From the NCBI GenBank assembly GCA_049314535.1, contig JBMOEX010000079.1, forward strand, positions 1-9,822: a DNA stretch of 9,822 nt, in the 5' to 3' direction. This DNA is from LMEP-6097 sp049314535. Lineage in GTDB: Bacteria; Cyanobacteriota; Vampirovibrionia; LMEP-6097. The notes beneath the pieces were generated by a model that saw only the letters and a list, made by a program, of their open reading frames with translations, did not search any database and was not told the origin of the DNA. Below, in pieces: positions 5,892 through 9,822 of the stretch; the first letter of the stretch is position 1, and each line of letters starts with the position of its first letter. The translations under genes and the position numbers were made by a program.

Positions 5892-6716
5892 ATGTCTGCC
5901 CCTGTTTGCATTTTTACTGAAGAGCAATTCCCACATATGAGGAAAGCTGGTGCTCTGGCTGGTGAGATTCTACATCTGGTTGGAGAAAGGGTTCGTCCTG
6001 GAATTACCTTGCTTGAATTAGATACTTTTGCTGAAGAGTGGATACGCGATCAAGGTGCGATTCCAACTTTTAAAGGCTATATGGGCTTCCCTAGTACTTT
6101 ATGCACCTCTGTTAATGAAAATATAGTACACGGTATTCCTACGGATAGAGAACTTAAGGATGGTGATCTGGTTAGTATTGATGTCGGTGTCACTGTTACT
6201 GAAGATTTTAATGGTAAGCCTTTCACTTATGTTGGAGATAATGCTTTTACTTTTCCCTGTGGGGAAATCAGTTCTAAAAGTAAAAGACTTTTAAAAGCTA
6301 CTAATGCGGCACTCTGGGCTGGTTTGGAGGTTATTCAAGCAGGTAAGCATATTAGCGATATAGCTGCTGCGATAGAGGCTGTTGCTAAGGAGTATAGATT
6401 CGGTAACGTGAAAGAGTTTGGCGGTCATGGGATAGGTCCTAGCTATCACTGTCAGCCTTTTATTCCTAATTTTTTGGAATATTTTAATCATTTCCCCGAT
6501 GATGAAATTAAAATTGGTATGGTGCTTGCTATTGAACCTATGCTCAACATTGGCGGTTCTGCAATTAAAAAGCACAAGGATGGCTGGACTATTATGACAG
6601 CCGATAGAAAAAATTCTGCTCATTTTGAACATTCGGCTTTAATAACCTCTGATTCGGTTGAAATTATTACCGATGTGAAAAAAACTAAAAATATTTTCCA
6701 TCACTTCGATGAATAA
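5892..6716 (+). CDS. map: Methionine aminopeptidase, type I
   Basis: This cytoplasmic metalloenzyme removes the initiator methionine from new proteins. It has 274 residues with the single pita-bread domain. The five metal ligands are D97 (SIDVGV), D116 (GDNAFTF), H179 (GGHGIG), E215 (AIEPML) and E246 (FEHSAL); catalytic histidines are H80 (IVHGIP) and H186. Compared with E. coli Map (ligands at 97, 108, 171, 204, 235), eight extra residues lie between the two aspartates and three between H179 and E215. The usual HEEP after the second histidine is HCQP here. The ATG at 5892 has no clear Shine-Dalgarno sequence, but the N-terminus aligns well (FTEEQFPHMRKAG), so the start is accepted. It opens the alpha cluster, 50 bases before infA. 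Confidence 0.96.
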   Translation: MSAPVCIFTEEQFPHMRKAGALAGEILHLVGERVRPGITLLELDTFAEEWIRDQGAIPTFKGYMGFPSTLCTSVNENIVHGIPTDRELKDGDLVSIDVGVTVTEDFNGKPFTYVGDNAFTFPCGEISSKSKRLLKATNAALWAGLEVIQAGKHISDIAAAIEAVAKEYRFGNVKEFGGHGIGPSYHCQPFIPNFLEYFNHFPDDEIKIGMVLAIEPMLNIGGSAIKKHKDGWTIMTADRKNSAHFEHSALITSDSVEIITDVKKTKNIFHHFDE

Positions 6717-6753
6717 ATGATATTTTTAATTTTTGGAACAGACCTTTACTATT

Positions 6754-6759
6754 AAGGAG
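6754..6759 (+). promoter_or_regulatory. Ribosome binding site deciding the TTG start of infA (AAGGAG)
   Basis: AAGGAG lies seven bases before TTG at 6767. No ATG or GTG is placed to use it, and the encoded protein begins correctly from this TTG, so the rare start codon is well supported. Confidence 0.8.
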
Positions 6760-6766
6760 TATTTAT

Positions 6767-7021
6767 TTGTCTAAAGAAATTATTGAAATGGAAGGAACGG
6801 TGGTGGAAACTGTTCAGGGAGCGAAGTTTGTGGTCAGGCTTGATAATGACCATGAGGTTTTAGCGAGTATCTCAGGTAAAATTAGAAAAAATTACATTAA
6901 GATTTTGCCAGGAGATAGAGTCAAAGTGGAGCTTACTCCATATGATCTCAAAGTTGGACGCATTACTTTTAGGGTAATTAAAAAACGACCGATCGAGGGA
7001 GAGGCAAAAAAAGAAGGGTAA
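6767..7021 (+). CDS. infA: Translation initiation factor IF-1
   Basis: An 84-residue OB-fold protein that binds the A site of the 30S subunit during initiation. It starts at TTG (6767), directed by a good AAGGAG. The whole family core is present: IEMEGTVVET, then ISGKIRKNYIKILPGDRVKV and ELTPYDL..GRITFR. The segment YIKILPGDRVKVELTPYDL matches what I recall of cyanobacterial IF-1. The protein is about 12 residues longer than the 72 of E. coli, owing to a charged tail ending in GEAKKEG. A TTG start may hold down synthesis relative to its neighbours. It lies between map and rpmJ, as expected for this operon. Confidence 0.97.
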   Translation: MSKEIIEMEGTVVETVQGAKFVVRLDNDHEVLASISGKIRKNYIKILPGDRVKVELTPYDLKVGRITFRVIKKRPIEGEAKKEG

Positions 7022-7064
7022 ACATAATCAAAAAATAAATAATTACTAATTTAGTTTAGGGTTA

Positions 7065-7073
7065 TGTTAGAAT
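7065..7073 (+). promoter_or_regulatory. Possible extended -10 promoter upstream of rpmJ
   Basis: TGTTAGAAT is an extended -10 element in the 78-base infA-rpmJ gap, the longest gap within the cluster. The nearest -35-like sequence, TTACTA (7043-7048), is poor and 19 bases away. An internal promoter here would let ribosomal genes be expressed apart from infA. This is a weak call. Confidence 0.25.
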
Positions 7074-7099
7074 TTTGATTTCGTTAAGCAGGATAGCAC

Positions 7100-7213
7100 A
7101 TGAAAGTTAGATCTTCAGTAAAGAAAATTTGTTCAAAATGCAAGGTAACTCGTAGAAAGGGTAGAGTTGCCATTATTTGCGAGAACCCTAAACATAAGCA
7201 GAGACAAGGATAA
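7100..7213 (+). CDS. rpmJ: 50S ribosomal protein L36
   Basis: A 37-residue zinc-ribbon protein of the large subunit. It reads MKVRSSVKKICSKCKVTRRK, then GRVAIICENPKHKQRQG. The four zinc ligands are C11, C14, C27 and H32, so this is the zinc-binding (C+) form. The start ATG at 7100 has AGGA six bases before it. The stop at 7211-7213 is five bases from rpsM, whose Shine-Dalgarno sequence lies inside the last rpmJ codons, suggesting translational coupling. Length and sequence are fully typical. Confidence 0.97.
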   Translation: MKVRSSVKKICSKCKVTRRKGRVAIICENPKHKQRQG

Positions 7214-7218
7214 TTTTT

Positions 7219-7596
7219 ATGCCAAGAGTAGCCGGAGTAGATATACCTAATAAGAGAATAGTCATCGCCTTGACTTATGTGTTTGGCGTTGGACTTTCAA
7301 GAAGTAAAGAGATTTTAAAGAAAGTCGGCATCGGAGAAGATGTTAGGGCTAATACTTTAACCGAAGAAGAGTTAATTAAAATCAGAGATTGCCTTAAGAC
7401 TTATGAAGTTGAGGGCGATTTAAGAAGAAGAATCGGTCTTGATATTAAGAGATTGATTGAGGTTAATTGTTTTAGAGGTATTCGTCACAGAAGAGGTCTT
7501 CCTAGCAGAGGTCAGAGAACTAAAACTAATGCTAGAACTCGTAGAAGTAAGAAGAGAGTTGCTGTTCCTGGTAAGAAAGTGGCTGCTAAGAAGTAA
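7219..7596 (+). CDS. rpsM: 30S ribosomal protein S13
   Basis: A 125-residue protein of the 30S head that contacts tRNA and forms bridges to the large subunit. Family features run from MPRVAGVDIPNKR through LTYVFGVGLSRS, the helix-two-turn-helix middle, and GIRHRRGLPSRGQRTKTNARTRR. The lysine- and arginine-rich tail (SKKRVAVPGKKVAAKK) is normal for the end that reaches the P-site tRNA. Arginine codons are mostly AGA, as in the other ribosomal genes here. AAGGA (7206-7210) lies inside the rpmJ end, eight bases before the ATG. Confidence 0.97.
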   Translation: MPRVAGVDIPNKRIVIALTYVFGVGLSRSKEILKKVGIGEDVRANTLTEEELIKIRDCLKTYEVEGDLRRRIGLDIKRLIEVNCFRGIRHRRGLPSRGQRTKTNARTRRSKKRVAVPGKKVAAKK

Positions 7597-7627
7597 TTAG
7601 CATAAGTAAGATATAAAGGTTTAGAAT

Positions 7628-8029
7628 ATGGCGGTAGTTAAAACAAAAGATAAGTCAAAAGTAAAAAAGGCTAAAAGAACAGTCCAGAAGGGCGTAGTTC
7701 ATATTAGCTCTACTTTTAATAACACTATAATATCTATCACTGATGCAGCTGGTGGCGTTATTGCTGCTTCTTCTGCTGGTGCGGTAGGTTTTAAGGGTTC
7801 TAAAAAAAGTACTCCTTTTGCAGCTCAATTAGCTGCTGAAGCTGCTGCAAGAAAAGCTGTTGAACAGTTTGGTTTAAGAGAAGTAGAAGTCTTAATAAGT
7901 GGACCAGGTGCTGGCAGAGAGACTGCTGCTAGAGCTATACAGCTCGCTGGTTTGAGAGTTACTATGATTAAAGACGTAACTCCGTTGCCGCATAATGGTT
8001 GTAGAGCGCCTAGTGCAAGAAGAGTCTAA
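7628..8029 (+). CDS. rpsK: 30S ribosomal protein S11
   Basis: A 133-residue protein of the 30S platform, binding 16S rRNA near the E site. It has the lysine-rich N-terminus, the core VHISSTFNNTIISITD, then GFKGSKKSTPFAAQ and GPGAGRETAARAI. The C-terminus reads NGCRAPSARRV where the family almost always ends NGCRPPKRRRV, so three conserved positions differ (P to A, K to S, R to A). The start has AAAGG eight bases upstream. In E. coli rpsD follows this gene; here rpoA follows directly after 26 bases. Confidence 0.97.
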   Translation: MAVVKTKDKSKVKKAKRTVQKGVVHISSTFNNTIISITDAAGGVIAASSAGAVGFKGSKKSTPFAAQLAAEAAARKAVEQFGLREVEVLISGPGAGRETAARAIQLAGLRVTMIKDVTPLPHNGCRAPSARRV

Positions 8030-8055
8030 GTCGTTGATTAAGAGAGGATTTTAAT

Positions 8056-9045
8056 ATGAACATTGAATTAAAGATTGTTGTAGATGAAAGACCTGGTGAA
8101 GATGGTACTTTAAGGGGTACTGTTATGCTAGAGCCACTCTACAGAGGTTTCGGGCATACTATAGGAAATGTTCTCAGAAGAATTCTTCTCTCTAGGGTTA
8201 GAGGTTCTGCCGTAACTCATGTAAGAATAGAAGGCGTAAATCACGAATTCACTTCCTTGACTGGTCTTTCAGAGGATATTTTGCATGTAATCCTTAACTT
8301 AAAACAGTTAGTGGTTAAAGTGCATTCAGATGAGCCAAGAACTTTAACTTTAAGAGTTTCTGGTCTTAATACAGTTACTGCTGCTCAGATTGAATGTCCA
8401 AGTGATGTTGAGATTATTAATCCAGATTTGGAAATCGCAAATCTCGCTCCAGACGGTGTTTTAAATGCTGAAATTACAGTATCTAAAGGTTATGGTTATG
8501 TACCAGCTGAGGATCATGATGCTGTTACTTCTGTTGATGTTATTCCTTTAGATTCATTGTTCACACCGATTAAAAACGTAGCTTATTCAGTAGAAGAAGT
8601 TCCAGGACCTTCTGGTCAATCTAATGATTTTGATAGATTAACGATGGAAATCTGGGCTGATGGCTCCGTTTCTATCAGAGAAGCTATTGGACAAGCAGCA
8701 GCTCAAGTGACTGAAATGATGAATGCTGTTGTTGACTTTACTGGTCAAAAAGTAGGCGTTATTAAGACTGTTGAAGAAGCTTCTGCTGTAGTAGAGCGTA
8801 AAGAAGAAGATAAGGCTGTAAGCGTCAGTGTTGAAGAGCTTGAGTTATCAGTTAGATCTTATAACTGTTTAAAGAGAGCTAATATAAACTCACTTTCAGA
8901 TCTTTTAAAATTATCTGATTTTGATTTAATGAATATTAAGAACTTCGGTAAAAAATCTGCCGAAGAAGTACTTGATAAGTTAGAGACCATGGGTTATTCA
9001 CTAAGAAATAGAGAATCATCTTTGAGTCATAGTATGGATTACTAA
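8056..9045 (+). CDS. rpoA: DNA-directed RNA polymerase subunit alpha
   Basis: A 329-residue subunit that dimerises to nucleate RNA polymerase and binds upstream promoter DNA and activators. The N-terminal domain (about 1-230) contains LEPLYRGFGHTIGNVLRRIL (25-44) and VRIEGVNHEF (56-65). A charged linker at about 240-256 leads to the C-terminal domain, where VEELELSVRSYNCLKRANIN (259-278) includes R267, equivalent to the E. coli DNA-contacting R265. NFGKKSAEEVLDKL (296-309) completes the helix-hairpin-helix. The YNCLKRA.INS pattern is typical of cyanobacterial alpha subunits as I know them. GAGAGGA lies seven bases before the ATG. The order rpsK-rpoA without rpsD is notable. Confidence 0.98.
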   Translation: MNIELKIVVDERPGEDGTLRGTVMLEPLYRGFGHTIGNVLRRILLSRVRGSAVTHVRIEGVNHEFTSLTGLSEDILHVILNLKQLVVKVHSDEPRTLTLRVSGLNTVTAAQIECPSDVEIINPDLEIANLAPDGVLNAEITVSKGYGYVPAEDHDAVTSVDVIPLDSLFTPIKNVAYSVEEVPGPSGQSNDFDRLTMEIWADGSVSIREAIGQAAAQVTEMMNAVVDFTGQKVGVIKTVEEASAVVERKEEDKAVSVSVEELELSVRSYNCLKRANINSLSDLLKLSDFDLMNIKNFGKKSAEEVLDKLETMGYSLRNRESSLSHSMDY

Positions 9046-9089
9046 ATTTCTGAGTTTTAAAAAATTTAGATATTTGAGGATTAAAGAAA

Positions 9090-9440
9090 ATGAGACATAG
9101 AAGAAAGAAAAGAAGAATGGGTAGAGCGGCAGATCAGCGTAAAGCTGCTCTTAGAGCTCTTGCTACTAATTTACTGAGAGAAAAGCAGATTAACACTACA
9201 CTTGCAAACGCAAGAGCAGTTGCTCCAGAAATAGAGAAAGTTATTACTCTTGCAAAGAGAGGAGACTTGCACGCTAGAAGACAAGCTGCTTCTTTTATTT
9301 TTGATAAAGCAGTGGTTCAAGATCTTTTTGATGCTGTAGTGGATAGATATAAAGAGCAGACTTCTGGTTATACTAGAATTATTAAGAATGGCTTGCGTAG
9401 AGGCGATAACGCTCAGCTGGCGGTTTTACAGTTAGTTTAG
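9090..9440 (+). CDS. rplQ: 50S ribosomal protein L17
   Basis: A 116-residue large-subunit protein located near the peptide exit tunnel. It opens MRHRRKKRRMGRAADQRKAA and continues RALATNLLREKQINTT, the family core, then ITLAKRGDLHARRQA and the C-terminal YTRIIKNGLRRGDNAQLAVLQLV. Length and motifs are normal. GAGGA lies nine bases before the ATG. It is the last gene of the alpha cluster; a strong terminator begins 54 bases after its stop. In cyanobacteria truA often follows; here it does not. Confidence 0.97.
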   Translation: MRHRRKKRRMGRAADQRKAALRALATNLLREKQINTTLANARAVAPEIEKVITLAKRGDLHARRQAASFIFDKAVVQDLFDAVVDRYKEQTSGYTRIIKNGLRRGDNAQLAVLQLV

Positions 9441-9488
9441 ATTTAATTCATTTATTTTTTTGACTAAACACTGCAAATTATCCCCCTT

Positions 9489-9497
9489 TGTTATAAA
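9489..9497 (+). promoter_or_regulatory. Possible extended -10 promoter for the acetyltransferase
   Basis: TGTTATAAA matches an extended -10 element just left of the terminator hairpin. The only -35-like sequence, TTGACT (9460-9465), is 26 bases away, too far for normal spacing. If used, the transcript would carry the whole hairpin as its leader. Weak evidence. Confidence 0.25.
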
Positions 9498-9550
9498 ATA
9501 AAAAAAGACCATACTTCTCCCCCCCCCTGAGTATGGTCTTTTTTTATTTT
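9495..9550. terminator. Strong bidirectional rho-independent terminator after rplQ
   Basis: Perfect 21-bp arms lie at 9495-9515 and 9530-9550. The core stem GACCATACT/AGTATGGTC is flanked by an A-tract on the left and the matching T-tract on the right, so it can end transcripts from either strand. The 14-base loop contains nine consecutive C residues (9519-9527), which is unusual. It closes the alpha operon. Its right edge is one base from the GTG of the next gene, so it may also act as a barrier or attenuator for that gene. Confidence 0.9.
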
Positions 9551-9551
9551 C

Positions 9552-9822
9552 GTGAAATCTAGTTCAGAATTCATTTTAAAGAGAGCTTCTGTTGATGACG
9601 TTGATGCTATTTTTGCACTCTTAGATTTTTTTGCGTTGCGTAAATTATTATTACCTAAAACTAAAGATCAGCTGTACAGGCAGATAAGAGATTTTAGAGT
9701 TATTTACAAGATAAGTAAGGACGAGGATGACGAAAACGCAGAAAATGGAGTTGTGCAGCGGTCTTTAATTGCCTGTGCTCATCTTGATATTTTTACAAAT
9801 CAGCTAGCTGAAGTTAAGAGTT
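9552..9822 (+). CDS. GNAT N-acetyltransferase, ArgA-like, N-terminal part (runs off window)
   Basis: Ninety residues of a GNAT-fold acetyltransferase are visible. It starts KRASVDDVDAIFALLDFFAL, continues KLLLPKTKDQLYRQIRDFRV, and reaches ACAHLDIF and LAEVKS at the edge. The LLP-x-xx-x-LY-x-x-IRDF pattern and LAE-x-[RK]S are features of short ArgA-type N-acetylglutamate synthases, the first step of arginine synthesis; the acetyl-CoA-binding motif would lie beyond the window. A charged insert, SKDEDDENAENG, separates two strands. The upstream in-frame stop is at 9528-9530, and GTG at 9552 is the only plausible start after it. There is no Shine-Dalgarno sequence, because the terminator hairpin fills that space. 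Other GNAT roles remain possible. Confidence 0.7.
   Translation, partial: MKSSSEFILKRASVDDVDAIFALLDFFALRKLLLPKTKDQLYRQIRDFRVIYKISKDEDDENAENGVVQRSLIACAHLDIFTNQLAEVKS

Noticed and set aside
5801..5911. N-terminal extension of S20 by 37 residues
   Set aside because: The extra residues do not resemble S20, which starts at MPNIKSAKK; the extension would also overlap the map start.
6291..6632. Open minus-strand frame of 113 codons
   Set aside because: It is antisense to the metal-ligand region of map, with no family resemblance.
1..9822. CRISPR array, insertion sequence, prophage, tRNA or rRNA
   Set aside because: No regularly spaced repeats, transposase or phage motifs, or tRNA/rRNA signature sequences were seen on either strand.

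Overview
The window is a compact, AT-rich stretch of bacterial chromosome, mostly housekeeping genes. The alpha-operon cluster runs map-infA-rpmJ-rpsM-rpsK-rpoA-rplQ with no rpsD between rpsK and rpoA. That order, an IF-1 close to cyanobacterial IF-1, and an alpha C-terminal domain reading VRSYNCLKRANINS suggest a cyanobacterial-type lineage. Flagellar export genes (fliP, fliQ) do not fit photosynthetic cyanobacteria. A flagellated, non-photosynthetic relative (Vampirovibrionia/Melainabacteria-like) is my best inference. It rests on remembered family patterns, not on a database search.

Layout. Positions 1-769 hold the 3' part of purA (+). A 107-bp gap with three palindromes and four ATTGTAA/TTACAAT half-sites leads into a large secreted subtilisin-family protease (877-3378, +) with a TP-repeat linker and cadherin-like C-terminal repeats. 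Its 3' end overlaps by 21 bp the 3' end of a convergent short-chain dehydrogenase. On the minus strand, in transcription order, lie rpsT (5800-5522), fliP (5363-4590), fliQ (4556-4290) and the dehydrogenase (4170-3358). The rpsT-fliP gap holds competing hairpins and a 60-bp-period direct repeat. From 5892 the plus strand carries map, infA (TTG start), rpmJ (37 codons), rpsM, rpsK, rpoA and rplQ. A perfect 21-bp inverted repeat with a nine-C loop, a bidirectional terminator, closes the cluster. An ArgA-like N-acetyltransferase begins with GTG two bases after that hairpin and runs off the window end.

How the genes work together. The alpha cluster supplies translation initiation (IF-1), both ribosomal subunits (S11, S13, L17, L36), the RNA polymerase alpha subunit and N-terminal methionine removal. 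S20 is transcribed divergently from the same intergenic region. FliP and FliQ are inner-membrane parts of the flagellar type III export gate. PurA acts in AMP synthesis, and the partial acetyltransferase probably in arginine synthesis. The protease is exported and is the least ordinary gene here.

No mobile element, CRISPR array, rRNA, tRNA or clear new multi-gene system was seen. No gap exceeds 300 bases. The points most worth checking are the operator-like array before the protease, the alternative RNA structures before fliP, and the terminator hairpin sitting directly on the start of the acetyltransferase.
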